The notes under the pieces were generated by a model, which was not told the DNA's origin, searched no databases, and was given only the letters and a program-made list of their open reading frames with translations. A program made the translations under genes and the position numbers. 33,572 nt of DNA from assembly GCA_030431715.1 (NCBI GenBank), contig JAUIIO010000033.1, forward strand, positions 1 to 33,572, read 5' to 3'. Of the stretch, positions 1-7,690 are shown one piece after another. This DNA comes from a bacterium. Its GTDB lineage: Bacteria; Bdellovibrionota_C; UBA2361; RFPC01. Numbering within the stretch: the first letter of the stretch is position 1; every line of letters starts with the position of its first letter.

Positions 1-1132
1 CTCCTGCATCATAGCTCACTGCTGAACCGAATGTCCCTCCACCTGTCCCCAGCTGAACAAATACCTTTGTGGAATAAGAGTCGGTGGCAACAAGATCGTC
101 TACTCCATCACCATTTACGTCTCCTAGTGCAATACCATAAGAGCTGTAAGGGGCAGCAAATGTCTGAGATGCGGTAAACGTTCCGTCACCCTGACCGAGC
201 ATGACCGCTACGTGAAACGTTACATCTGCTGTAGTGACGATATCCATGTTGCCATCATTATTAATGTCACTGACGGCGTGATATATTCCTGCATTAGCTC
301 CGCCGAGTTGAATGGTTGCCGCAGATTGAAAGCTTCCGTCACCGTTACCTAGAGCTATACCCATCTCAAAATTATCGCCAAAGACAATATCGAGGTAACC
401 ATCATTATTAAAGTCTGCAGACTCGATCATACCTGCCATAGAAGATGTCAAAGCTGAGATAGTCGATGATTGACTGAATGTCCCATTGCCACTGCCAAGG
501 TAAACTTCCACGACATCTGTGCTTGTGTTCATTGCTGCAAAGTCTGTATTGCCGTCACCGTTAAAATCTCCAATACCAAAATGCATGTTGACCTGGCCTA
601 CTGTCATGGTGCTTACATCAAAAGTTCCGTCCCCGAGTTCTCCTCCCAGTGAGCTGAAGATACTCCCATCTTGTCCGTATCCTCCCTGAAGCCTTACTCC
701 ATTCGTTATTGATCCATCAAAAAGATTAATGCCATTAAATTCTGTTGCTCGTGAAATTCGGAAAAACTCATCACGCAGCGCCTGAGCTTCTGCATCAAGC
801 GAAGCCCTCTGAGTATTAGAAAGAGATCCATTCGCTGCTTGCGTAGCAAGTTCTTGAATTCGAGTTACAACCGTTGTCAGTTCTCCGACGGTCGCGTCAG
901 CGATATTGAGAAGGCTAATTCCATCGTTAAGGTTTCTTATTCCCTGACGATAGACTCGCTCATCTGCTTTTAAACTTGAAGCAACAGCAAGACCGGCTGC
1001 GTCGTCAGAAGCACGATTAATTCTCTGCCCGGAAGAAAGTCGTTCAAAGACACGGGAAAGCGACTGGTCAGAAAGACCGAGTTGGCGTTGAGCTTTCATA
1101 GAGCTCAAATTTTTTCCAAGCGTAACGCGCAT
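1..1132 (-). CDS. Flagellin with FG-GAP/VCBS repeats in the variable region (3' end outside window)
   Basis: The gene is open from an ATG at 1132 to the window edge, so only the N-terminal 377 or so residues are seen. Residues 1-145 are a standard flagellin N-terminal D0/D1 coiled region: it starts MRVTLGKNLSSMKAQRQL and has LSSGQRINRASDDAAGLA, IRNLNDGISLL, and an ending like EFNGINLFDG. After that come at least four repeats with calcium-loop cores: GDFNGDGNTD, ADFNNDGYLD, SDINNDGNMD and GDVNGDGVDD, each followed by a LGxGxGTF-type strand. These are FG-GAP/VCBS blades as in integrin-like beta-propellers. The protein should assemble into the flagellar filament, with the propeller displayed on its surface (inference). 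The C-terminal D0/D1 half should lie beyond the window; I cannot see it. No strong ribosome site precedes the ATG, and a palindrome sits 31 bp upstream. Confidence 0.88.
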   Translation of the reverse strand, partial: MRVTLGKNLSSMKAQRQLGLSDQSLSRVFERLSSGQRINRASDDAAGLAVASSLKADERVYRQGIRNLNDGISLLNIADATVGELTTVVTRIQELATQAANGSLSNTQRASLDAEAQALRDEFFRISRATEFNGINLFDGSITNGVRLQGGYGQDGSIFSSLGGELGDGTFDVSTMTVGQVNMHFGIGDFNGDGNTDFAAMNTSTDVVEVYLGSGNGTFSQSSTISALTSSMAGMIESADFNNDGYLDIVFGDNFEMGIALGNGDGSFQSAATIQLGGANAGIYHAVSDINNDGNMDIVTTADVTFHVAVMLGQGDGTFTASQTFAAPYSSYGIALGDVNGDGVDDLVATDSYSTKVFVQLGTGGGTFGSAVSYDAG

Positions 1133-1162
1133 GGTTCGTCCGTGATAGAAGTCCTTTGCGAA

Positions 1163-1177
1163 GGTGTCTGAGACACC
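1163..1177. promoter_or_regulatory. Perfect 7+1+7 palindrome in the flagellin leader
   Basis: GGTGTCT-G-AGACACC is a perfect inverted repeat ending 31 bp before the flagellin ATG. It could be an operator or a small hairpin in the leader mRNA. Nothing in the sequence decides between these. Confidence 0.35.
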
Positions 1178-1347
1178 CTGACATATGATAAAACGACATA
1201 AAGCACCGATATCTATTGAATCTGTGGCTCAATAGTTTAGCAACATGTGTAGTAAAATAGTTGAAATGCAATATGGCGGACCTGAGGCCACTACTACGAA
1301 TTATTCGCAGATAGTCTGAGTACATGACTCCTTGATTTTATAACCTG

Positions 1348-1905
1348 CTAATCTGCGAAAAAGTCTTCATCCAGAGTGCGTGTCTTTAGAAGTGGTTCTA
1401 TTATCTTATCGAGCCGTTCTATGCCGTGGATCTTTGATTGGATGTTTCCATTGTCTTTAAGCTGACCATCTTTATTCATGAGTTGGTCCATAAGGTCGTA
1501 GTACTTATCTAAAGATTCTGGTACGGAAGGAATACTCTCCGGAGACTTGCTGTTTTTTGCCAGTTGGCTAACTGGTTTGGGCTTAAGACGCATGGCCTCA
1601 TTTACATCAACAGGTATGCCGTCTTTCTCGACATAGATACGTTGTCCGAGACTACAATCTTGATAGCTGTCAGATGGTACACTATCAGCAGGTCCAAAAT
1701 ATTTTTTACCAGTCGCGTCGCAAAGCGTGATAGTGCTCAGATTTCCGCACTTTTCATAGCCCTCTACCTCTAAGGCGACATTAGTGAACTTTACGTCATC
1801 GGGATCGCTTGTGTTGCACCACTTTTCAAGCTGCTCAGCAGATAAACTCTGTACAAACAAAAATGTACCAACAAGAAATGCAAATTGCCTTATGTATTGA
1901 CCCAT
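1348..1905 (-). CDS. Secreted hypothetical protein, 185 aa
   Basis: I do not recognise this family. The start was placed at the ATG at 1905, which has GAGGGCG just upstream; the longer reading uses a TTG and has no better ribosome site. It begins with a signal peptide (MGQYIRQFAFLVGTFLFVQ, cleavage likely after SLSA). The mature part has several Cys (WCNTSD, EKCGNL, TLCDATG, DCSLGQ) that could form disulfides in the periplasm, then a hydrophilic C-terminal half rich in Pro, Lys and Asp. It lies between the flagellin gene and a divergent secreted protein gene, and all three could belong to surface functions. No catalytic motif was seen. Confidence 0.6.
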   Translation of the reverse strand: MGQYIRQFAFLVGTFLFVQSLSAEQLEKWCNTSDPDDVKFTNVALEVEGYEKCGNLSTITLCDATGKKYFGPADSVPSDSYQDCSLGQRIYVEKDGIPVDVNEAMRLKPKPVSQLAKNSKSPESIPSVPESLDKYYDLMDQLMNKDGQLKDNGNIQSKIHGIERLDKIIEPLLKTRTLDEDFFAD

Positions 1906-1992
1906 ACCGCCCTCATACAAGTTTTACATAGTGAAGTACGGTTTAAAGCACTATACTCCTTAAGAGTTTGAAGCTAACTAAGAGGATCTCTT

Positions 1993-2430
1993 ATGAATAT
2001 AGCTCTGCGTATCGCTGCTATAATGCTATTTTTTACCATCAACACGGTCTGCGCGCAGAGCCCGGCTATTCGTGAGCTATGGATAGGAACATTTGAACAG
2101 ACAGGGCTATTGCCGTGGAAAGGCAGAATGGAGCTCTATCTTACGTACCAAGCTTCAGGAGGTGAGAAAACACCAGTAAAAGGCGTGATTACGTGGCACG
2201 GTGAAAAGCCTATTAGAACTGAAGTTAGCGGGGAAAAAGACTACCAATCGATTACCTTCACTGAAACAAAGTGTTTGCAGGAAAACTGTAGCCCATTTTT
2301 ACTCGGAGGATCTTACCGTGGGACATTTGATGAGCGTTATCTCGTTCTTGAAGGGCAGGCCTCATTATCAAGCAAGAAGCTTCTGGGAAAGTTTCGGCTT
2401 AAGAGGGTGGTCGAAGATGAAGAGTCGTAG
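1993..2430 (+). CDS. Secreted hypothetical protein, 145 aa
   Basis: Not recognised. The ATG has an AGAGGA ribosome site about 6 bases upstream. The product has a clear signal peptide (MNIALRIAAIMLFFTINTVCA, cleavage before QSPA). The mature 124 residues look beta-rich, with alternating hydrophobic strands (LWIGTFEQTG, GVITWHGEKP, YRGTFDERYLVLEGQAS) and one closely spaced Cys pair (KCLQENC) that could be a disulfide. The pattern resembles small periplasmic beta-barrel or beta-sandwich proteins, but I cannot name a family. It is divergent from the 185-aa secreted protein with an 87-bp shared intergenic region. The 242 bp downstream, up to the NnrS-like gene, holds nothing I can support. Confidence 0.6.
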   Translation: MNIALRIAAIMLFFTINTVCAQSPAIRELWIGTFEQTGLLPWKGRMELYLTYQASGGEKTPVKGVITWHGEKPIRTEVSGEKDYQSITFTETKCLQENCSPFLLGGSYRGTFDERYLVLEGQASLSSKKLLGKFRLKRVVEDEES

Positions 2431-2672
2431 GAGTTGAGATATGACTTCCTCAGGTTTTAAAGAGGTACTTATGTTCTGATGTAATCCACACTGCTTTTTC
2501 CACTTACTAAGAAGAAAACGACGGAAATAATGAGAAACAGTCGTGTATTTTCTTTTACCGGAGTATGATCTAGTTGATGAACTGCTTGTTGATGATAACA
2601 TCGAGGAACTTGATACTGAGTTCTTTATTCATTCCAGAGTTACACAATCTTTCTAACTGCTTTGGTGAGTAA

Positions 2673-4133
2673 ATGAAACGAAATTATCCACCTCTTCATA
2701 CCCCCTTTGTTACCTGTTCGTACGGAGCAGCGTTGTTGGGTGGATTTTTACTTGCGGCGTATCTTTCGGTTCAGTTAGGTGGCGGTTGGTGGTCAGGCGC
2801 CCTTTTATTTGAACTCATTCAGCTTCACGGACATCTTCAGCTTGTTGGTTGGATGGGAATGTTGCTTATCGGGGTCAGCCTTTTCTTTATACCGCGCTTG
2901 ATGAGTTCAACGTTTCAGATAGGAGGCGGCGATAGGTGGATATTTTTATTGTTGTTTGGCGGATTAGTATTTCGTGCTGCTGCTGTTTTATCTAGCGCCG
3001 TGGTGCATTCACCCGAGCAAATGTGGGGAAGATGCCTTTTGCTGGTGAGCACAATGCTCGAAGCGGGCGGAGTCGGATTCTATGTATATGTATGTCTTAG
3101 ATATCTCTTAGCGGCGGGGCGTGGAAATAATGATCTCAAACGACTCTGGCCATATTTTGGTGCGATGCTGTGCGGCTGGCTGGTCTTTGTGATCGGACAA
3201 CTTTATCTTTCCTTTTCTCCTATGGGAAGTTTTTTTGTTCTTTTGCATCCGCAGTGGTCTAGTTTCTTAAGTGATGTGTATGTTCGTCTGGTACTTATTC
3301 CTGCAATTTTTGGCTTCGGGGTAAAGATGATCCCTGTTTTTATGGGTCTTACTCCACCGCTCTGGCCGGTGCGAAATGTTGGACTCGTGCTTGTGTTGAG
3401 TACGTTTGTATATCTTTCAGGAAAGGGATTTCATCTTTTCTTAGAGAGTATGGTGAAAAACAGTACGTTTTATATGCAAGTGGAGCAGCTCGGCCTGTTG
3501 GGCGTTTCGCTTGCAGCGCTTGCTTTCATTTGGTATTTAGATGCGCTTCTTTTTCGTATTCTTCCTGAGCGAATCGCCCTGAAAATTCACCGCAGTGATG
3601 TAAGTGAGCAGCGGGGGCGTTTTGGTGATAGGGGAGAGTATGGGAGGTTTGAGCTTTTCATTATAGCTGGTTTTGCCTGGCTTGCTGGAGTTGCTCTTTT
3701 AGAGGGTGTAAACGCACTGTGTGTTCTATCTGGGCGAACAGCTCTAATTGCCCCCACCACACTTCGACACGGTTTGTTGCTTGGTGCCCTTGCGCATCTT
3801 GTGCTGGGAGTATCTCATCGGTTACTTCCCGGACTTCTGGGAGCAAAACTCTTAACACCCTGGCTAACGATTGTTTCGTTTTGCTTTTTATTTGTTTCTT
3901 CACTTCTTCGCGTCATTCCTCCGGTGCTTCTTGAAATCGGAGTCTTTGCCCCAAAAGGTTTCTTCTCCTGGTCTGGTCCGGCAGGTCTACTTGCTGTGCT
4001 AATAGCTTCAGTGAATATCTTTGGCCGTAGAGAATTAGATTTATCCGGGCCGACCATCCACACGTGGAGAGAGAAGCATTCCGGTGAAAAGGGCGAGAAA
4101 CCCGACAAAAGCGATCATCCACAGAGCCTGTGA
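2673..4133 (+). CDS. NnrS-like polytopic membrane protein, 486 aa
   Basis: A 486-aa protein with about 12 hydrophobic segments. It carries the NnrS-type signature HGHLQLVGWMGMLLIGVSLF near residues 50-70 (conserved HxH-Q-x2-G) and a second pair RHGLLLGALAHLVLGVSHRLLPG near residues 365-387, with His residues placed like the heme/copper-binding His of NnrS proteins. NnrS proteins are heme- and copper-containing membrane proteins linked to nitric oxide and nitrosative stress tolerance; this one is longer and more diverged than the neighbouring NnrS. The start has GGTGAG upstream. The last 30 or so residues are hydrophilic and Lys/Glu/Asp-rich and are encoded on the strand opposite the end of the next gene, giving a 93-bp convergent overlap. 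The role in NO response is inferred from family and context. Confidence 0.75.
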   Translation: MKRNYPPLHTPFVTCSYGAALLGGFLLAAYLSVQLGGGWWSGALLFELIQLHGHLQLVGWMGMLLIGVSLFFIPRLMSSTFQIGGGDRWIFLLLFGGLVFRAAAVLSSAVVHSPEQMWGRCLLLVSTMLEAGGVGFYVYVCLRYLLAAGRGNNDLKRLWPYFGAMLCGWLVFVIGQLYLSFSPMGSFFVLLHPQWSSFLSDVYVRLVLIPAIFGFGVKMIPVFMGLTPPLWPVRNVGLVLVLSTFVYLSGKGFHLFLESMVKNSTFYMQVEQLGLLGVSLAALAFIWYLDALLFRILPERIALKIHRSDVSEQRGRFGDRGEYGRFELFIIAGFAWLAGVALLEGVNALCVLSGRTALIAPTTLRHGLLLGALAHLVLGVSHRLLPGLLGAKLLTPWLTIVSFCFLFVSSLLRVIPPVLLEIGVFAPKGFFSWSGPAGLLAVLIASVNIFGRRELDLSGPTIHTWREKHSGEKGEKPDKSDHPQSL

Positions 4134-5246
4134 GGTTATTATGAGATACCTGTAGTGTTCTGCCGTAATGAGCGGACCGATTACCCTGATAAGTGCGCCA
4201 CTGAGCAGCACCATTAGAATAGCGCCAGTGCCTCGGGGTGGGGTTCGAATGCTTCTTCCGGTATGGCCAATTGCTACTCGTGACATCATGGCAAGAGTGG
4301 CAAGTCCAACGCCACCGTATGCAAAAGCATGTGCCGCAACAAATGGGGAAACAGAAGCGAAGGCATAAAGAGCATAAAAAAGAAAACCGAGATCTATAAA
4401 CAGATACGAGCTAAATAGCCCCCAGAGCAGGGGCTTTGACCAGAGAGCGGGGACGTGCCAGCAATAGAGGCGATAAGTGGTAAGAACAAAAAGAAGAGTG
4501 CTCGCTATACCTGTAGTTGTGGTATCGTGAATAAAGAGGAAGTTCACGGTAAAGATCAGAAAGATAATGAAACTGGCGAGAGCTATCCAGAATGGATTTG
4601 AAAGCTCAACTGGATGATCGAGCGCATTTCGGATAAAAGCAGGCATTACCCGACCGCCAATGGTGAGTATGAGGCTGATGATAAGGAAGAGCCCTCCGTA
4701 TATTCCTACAAATGCACCGTCTGCGTATATCTGGAACGCATCCAGGTAAAAACAGAGGTTTCCAACGGCAAGAAGCGCTATTTTAGATAGTATTCCGATC
4801 TGTCTCCACTGTTGCACTCTAATAATTGGCTCAGTGACCGCGTAAAAGAGTCCGAGAAAAAATAGGAGATCAAAAAATGCTGCAAGCTCTATGAAGCTCA
4901 TTCCGAATAGAAGTAGAACGCGCGGAATCGCCCAGCAGGCAACAAGACATTTAAGAGCTGTGCCGCTTATGGTTTCAACACTCGTCCAGTTCATTATGGC
5001 GGTAAGTAGAAATCCAGCAATAATCGCCATACTGAAGCCGTAGATCATCTGATGAGCGTGCCATTCAAAGAGCGAAATAGGGTTGGTTGCGATCCGTATT
5101 TGAAAACTATAAACGAATGTCCATACAAGGATAGAAACAACGGCGAAGATACCGCCTCCAAGAAAAAAAGGACGAAAGCCAAGGCGAAAGAGCGCTGAGC
5201 TTTGCTGTTTGGTTTCAGGTGTCGAATGTATTTGAATTAAAGACAA
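4041..5246 (-). CDS. nnrS: NnrS family protein, 401 aa
   Basis: A classical NnrS: N-terminal LFRLGFRPFFLGGGIFAV, then ISLFEWHAHQMIYGFSMAII (the conserved W-H-A-H motif), AGFLLTAIMNWTS, later AFAYGGVGLATLAMMSRVAIGHTGR, and the C-terminal LLSPRVDGRPG. It has about 12 membrane segments. NnrS is a heme- and copper-containing inner-membrane protein that protects against NO stress in denitrifiers. The start is a TTG at 5246; a strong AGGAG lies six bases upstream and no in-frame ATG fits the conserved N terminus. It follows the MarR gene by 19 bp on the same strand, so the two are probably one operon, and it overlaps the end of the convergent NnrS-like gene by 93 bp. Confidence 0.93.
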   Translation of the reverse strand: MSLIQIHSTPETKQQSSALFRLGFRPFFLGGGIFAVVSILVWTFVYSFQIRIATNPISLFEWHAHQMIYGFSMAIIAGFLLTAIMNWTSVETISGTALKCLVACWAIPRVLLLFGMSFIELAAFFDLLFFLGLFYAVTEPIIRVQQWRQIGILSKIALLAVGNLCFYLDAFQIYADGAFVGIYGGLFLIISLILTIGGRVMPAFIRNALDHPVELSNPFWIALASFIIFLIFTVNFLFIHDTTTTGIASTLLFVLTTYRLYCWHVPALWSKPLLWGLFSSYLFIDLGFLFYALYAFASVSPFVAAHAFAYGGVGLATLAMMSRVAIGHTGRSIRTPPRGTGAILMVLLSGALIRVIGPLITAEHYRYLIITSQALWMIAFVGFLALFTGMLLSPRVDGRPG

Positions 5247-5265
5247 GAAGATCTCCTCATGAGTA

Positions 5266-5838
5266 TTATAAGGTTGCGTACTCAGTATGCTCGCGACAAA
5301 TTTTAAGACTCTCTATTTCAAAAAGGGGCTCCTGTGTCAGACCACACTGGTGGTGCTCACCGAGTGCTTTTCTACGAAAATGCTTGCAGGTGTGGCAGGC
5401 TCCGAAAGTGCGATGGCCATTTACATGTTGAATCTCTCTTAAGAGTTCAGTTAGACCTGTTTCCAGGGTGCGAAGCTTTGCATTGCTCCTTAACGCTTTT
5501 GCTCGGTCCGAATTATCTACGCAGTTTTTTACAATCTGTTGGCCTTTAGTAGTAAGCTCCAGATGAATGACCCGGCGATCGTCGGAATCTTTCTTCTTAC
5601 GAAGAAGCGTTTTGTGCTCAAGAGCAATAATAGTTTGTGAAACGGTACCCTTTGTAAGACCAAGGTACTCACTCATGGCAAGCGGGGTATCACTATATTT
5701 GTTACAATTTGAGAGATAGAGCAGTGCTTCTAGCTGGCGAAGGTTGAGCCCCTCTGCATATGCAAAATCTCGCAGGTATGAACGGTGCAAATGATCAAGA
5801 CGTTCCAGTAGTGTCTCTATCTTATATTTTGATTTCAT
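5266..5838 (-). CDS. MarR-family regulator with C-terminal four-Cys tail
   Basis: A 190-aa winged-helix protein. MarR core: LNLRQLEALLYL (31-42), recognition region EYLGLTKGTVSQTIIALEHK (57-76), wing KKKDSDDRRVIHLELTTKG (81-99). Beyond the usual MarR length there is a tail with Cys148, Cys151, Cys165 and Cys181 (CHTCKHF, HQCGL, KICREH). The spacing suits binding of Zn or an Fe-S cluster, which would make it a redox or NO sensor (inference). It leads the nnrS operon. Two similar palindromes lie 13-25 and 66-78 bp upstream, between it and the divergent mini-thioredoxin gene, and are the obvious candidates for its own operators. No good ribosome site precedes the ATG. Confidence 0.88.
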   Translation of the reverse strand: MKSKYKIETLLERLDHLHRSYLRDFAYAEGLNLRQLEALLYLSNCNKYSDTPLAMSEYLGLTKGTVSQTIIALEHKTLLRKKKDSDDRRVIHLELTTKGQQIVKNCVDNSDRAKALRSNAKLRTLETGLTELLREIQHVNGHRTFGACHTCKHFRRKALGEHHQCGLTQEPLFEIESLKICREHTEYATL

Positions 5839-5850
5839 TACATATATTTA

Positions 5851-5863
5851 TATCGAATCGATA
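5851..5863. promoter_or_regulatory. Candidate MarR operator 1
   Basis: TATCGA-A-TCGATA, a perfect 13-bp palindrome 13 bp upstream of the MarR start. A TTGACA -35-like hexamer starts at 5869. A close relative of this palindrome occurs at 5904. The assignment to this MarR protein is by position only. Confidence 0.5.
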
Positions 5864-5903
5864 CTTTCTTGACAAGCAAACTGCTTGCTGGCAGGGTATG
5901 TAG

Positions 5904-5916
5904 TATTGACTCGATA
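5904..5916. promoter_or_regulatory. Candidate MarR operator 2
   Basis: TATTGA-C-TCGATA matches operator 1 with one base change in an arm and one at the centre. The two centres are 53 bp apart, close to five helical turns. It sits 21 bp upstream of the mini-thioredoxin ATG, where bound protein would block transcription. Confidence 0.45.
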
Positions 5917-5937
5917 CTATTATAGGAGGATCGAATT

Positions 5938-6174
5938 ATGAAGAAAAAAGCTGTTTTTTATCATGCTGGATGTCCTGTCTGCGTTGAGGCTGAGCAAAAA
6001 GTTGCCCTGGCGCTCAATACGGAACAGTACGATGTGGAGATTGTGCATCTCGGCGAGAATGCATCACGACTGGGGGAGGCAGAGTCCGTTGGCGTCAAAT
6101 CTGTGCCAGCGCTGGTGCTTGAAGGACGTCCGTTTCACATTAATCATGGAGCCGATCTTTCAGCGCTCAAGTAG
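5938..6174 (+). CDS. Small thioredoxin/glutaredoxin-fold protein, CPVC
   Basis: A 78-aa protein with the thioredoxin-like core: beta strand KAVFYHAG, active site Cys12-Pro-Val-Cys15, helix, second strand VEIVHLGE, and the cis-proline loop GVKSVPALV at Pro57. At this size it resembles glutaredoxin-like or minimal thioredoxin proteins that act on cytoplasmic thiols; no signal peptide is present. It has an AGGAGG ribosome site and is followed by a clear terminator hairpin, so it is probably a single-gene transcript. It is divergent from the Cys-rich MarR regulator and shares two palindromes with it. A role in reducing or reporting thiol state after NO stress is inference. Confidence 0.85.
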   Translation: MKKKAVFYHAGCPVCVEAEQKVALALNTEQYDVEIVHLGENASRLGEAESVGVKSVPALVLEGRPFHINHGADLSALK

Positions 6175-6202
6175 GCAATTTTACCTGAATACATTACACA
6201 TT

Positions 6203-6250
6203 AAGAGCGGCACAAAAAGCAGCTGAAAGGTGTTTTCTGCCGCTCTTTTA
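6203..6250 (+). terminator. Rho-independent terminator after the mini-thioredoxin gene
   Basis: AAGAGCGGCA (6203-6212) pairs perfectly with TGCCGCTCTT (6238-6247), followed by TTTA. The hairpin spans the GTG at 6230, which argues against that GTG as the start of the next gene. Confidence 0.8.
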
Positions 6251-6268
6251 TGGCATGCTCAAGAGGGC

Positions 6269-7216
6269 ATGAACTCTAAAAATCTCGCTGACATTTCAGG
6301 CTTTGAACCCGGTGGAGTCCGGGGACTCCACAAAGCGTATTCTCTTAGCACAACTCGTGAGATCGTGTCCGCACATGCAAAGCTTTTTAAGGTGCGCATT
6401 CTCGGCGGGGTAGCTGCAAGTGCATTACTTGGTGCTTTTGTGGCAGGTGTCGTGGTGCCGAATGGCACACTGCTCGTCTTGCTCTTAATCGGCACTGCAC
6501 TGTCATATGCTGGAGCAGCCGCGTGGAATCAGGTGCTGGAGGTTCCGTACGATTCTCAGATGCCTAGAACACGGGAGCGTCCCCTGCCTTCCGGAAGGCT
6601 TTCTCGTCACTATGCCGCTATTATCGGTACGCTATGCGCGATTATTGGAATGGTACTCCTTTATCTCTGCGTCAATCCTGTCACAGGCCTGTTATCCGTT
6701 GCTGCTTTTATTTCTTATGTATTCGTTTATACGCCCCTTAAGCGAGCAGGTTGGTACGGTACACTTATCGGAACAATTCCCGGGGCTATACCCGCGATGG
6801 GCGGTGCCGCTGCTTCAGGGCAGTTTGAGGTGCATACGGCGATAGCGCTTTTTTTTCTCATGGTTTTCTGGCAACTTCCTCACTTCTATTCTTATCTCTG
6901 GGAAGTCAGAACTGAATACCAGGCCGCAGGTTTTAAGATGCTTCCTTACGCTCGTAATGGTGGCGCTTCGCTCATGAACAGACTTGTACTTACGGGCGCT
7001 CTCATAACTTTTATCTGCACAGTTTATATTGCGTACTTCTCACTAAAAGTAAGCATAGCTGCCGGGCTCGCTGCTTGTGGGGCGGCAGGATACATGGTTT
7101 ATCGTTCGTATTGTTTCGTGAATGACCCTGACCGGGGTACTTCTATAAAACTGTTTAAGAGTACGATCTTTTTCATCGTTCTTTTTACCTGCGCGGCAGG
7201 TATTTCAAACATTTAA
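6269..7216 (+). CDS. ctaB: Protoheme IX farnesyltransferase (heme O synthase), UbiA family
   Basis: A polytopic membrane prenyltransferase that adds a farnesyl group to heme b to make heme o. From the ATG at 6269 it is 315 aa. The prenyl-diphosphate/Mg site is N87-QVL-E91-VPY-D95 followed by SQMPRTRERPLPSG, typical of CtaB except for Glu in place of the first Asp. The second cluster is YTPLKRAGWYGTLIGTIPGA and then GGAAAS; PHFYSYLWEVRTEYQAAGFKMLP is the conserved W-Q-x-PHF region. An alternative GTG start at 6230 lies inside the terminator hairpin and lacks a ribosome site, so ATG 6269 (GAGGG upstream) was chosen. It is not next to an oxidase operon, but the heme-copper enzyme at 25774-27504 is the likely user of heme o or heme a. 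Confidence 0.9.
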   Translation: MNSKNLADISGFEPGGVRGLHKAYSLSTTREIVSAHAKLFKVRILGGVAASALLGAFVAGVVVPNGTLLVLLLIGTALSYAGAAAWNQVLEVPYDSQMPRTRERPLPSGRLSRHYAAIIGTLCAIIGMVLLYLCVNPVTGLLSVAAFISYVFVYTPLKRAGWYGTLIGTIPGAIPAMGGAAASGQFEVHTAIALFFLMVFWQLPHFYSYLWEVRTEYQAAGFKMLPYARNGGASLMNRLVLTGALITFICTVYIAYFSLKVSIAAGLAACGAAGYMVYRSYCFVNDPDRGTSIKLFKSTIFFIVLFTCAAGISNI

Positions 7217-7252
7217 TGTTTTCTGGAAGAAGAGTCTGGTAAGCTTTACTGC

Positions 7253-7558
7253 TTATACAAGCTCAATGTAAAGAGCCCCGTCCTTTTCTTCTACAGAGTA
7301 GCATTGAACGTCTGCGCAGGTGAATCCCCCGACGCATCTTCCATTTCTTACATCAAATTTTGCTCCGTGTAATAAACAGGTAACAACGCTCCCAGTGAGC
7401 TCTCCTTCACTAAGCCTCCACCCAGCGTGAGGACATTCATCATCAACTGCGTAGAAATGACCTCCTATATTAAAAAGCGCAATTTCATGCTCCTGAACTT
7501 CAATTAATTTTCCTGTGTTAGAAGTCGGTATTTTGTGAGGAGGAACTCTATGCTTCAT
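7253..7558 (-). CDS. Rieske-type [2Fe-2S] ferredoxin, 101 aa
   Basis: A soluble Rieske protein. The cluster ligands are Cys42-Pro-His44 (DDECPHAGWRLSEG) and Cys61-x2-His64 (TCLLHGAKFDVRNG), with the usual GxxFD after the second pair. There is no membrane anchor, so it is like NirD-type or dioxygenase-ferredoxin Rieske proteins rather than the bc1 subunit. Such proteins pass electrons in the cytoplasm; the partner is not apparent here. Upstream is an inverted repeat, TCAGAT-N7-ATCTGA (7563-7581), which could be an operator. No strong ribosome site was seen before the ATG. Confidence 0.88.
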   Translation of the reverse strand: MKHRVPPHKIPTSNTGKLIEVQEHEIALFNIGGHFYAVDDECPHAGWRLSEGELTGSVVTCLLHGAKFDVRNGRCVGGFTCADVQCYSVEEKDGALYIELV

Positions 7559-7613
7559 GAGGTCAGATAGATACGATCTGATGCTTCTTTAACAGGTCAT
7601 GAAAAAGGGGAAC

Positions 7614-7629
7614 AGTTATTCTAATAACT
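7614..7629. promoter_or_regulatory. 16-bp palindrome upstream of the PAS gene
   Basis: AGTTATT-CT-AATAACT is a perfect palindrome with 7-bp arms, 61 bp before the PAS gene start. It could be an operator or the -35 region target of a regulator. The AT-rich arms make a chance match possible. Confidence 0.3.
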
Positions 7630-7690
7630 CTTATTATGTTTGTAGTTTATTACTAACAGGCGATAATAAGTCAACAGTGGGAGCCTTACT

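Noticed and set aside
1240..1300. Possible sigma-54 (GG-N10-GC) promoter for the flagellin gene
   Set aside because: Only the GG and GC dinucleotides fit; the -12 element lacks TTGC, so a chance match is likely.
1068..1325. 85-aa minus-strand frame overlapping the flagellin start
   Set aside because: It is out of frame with the clear flagellin N terminus and has no protein-like features.
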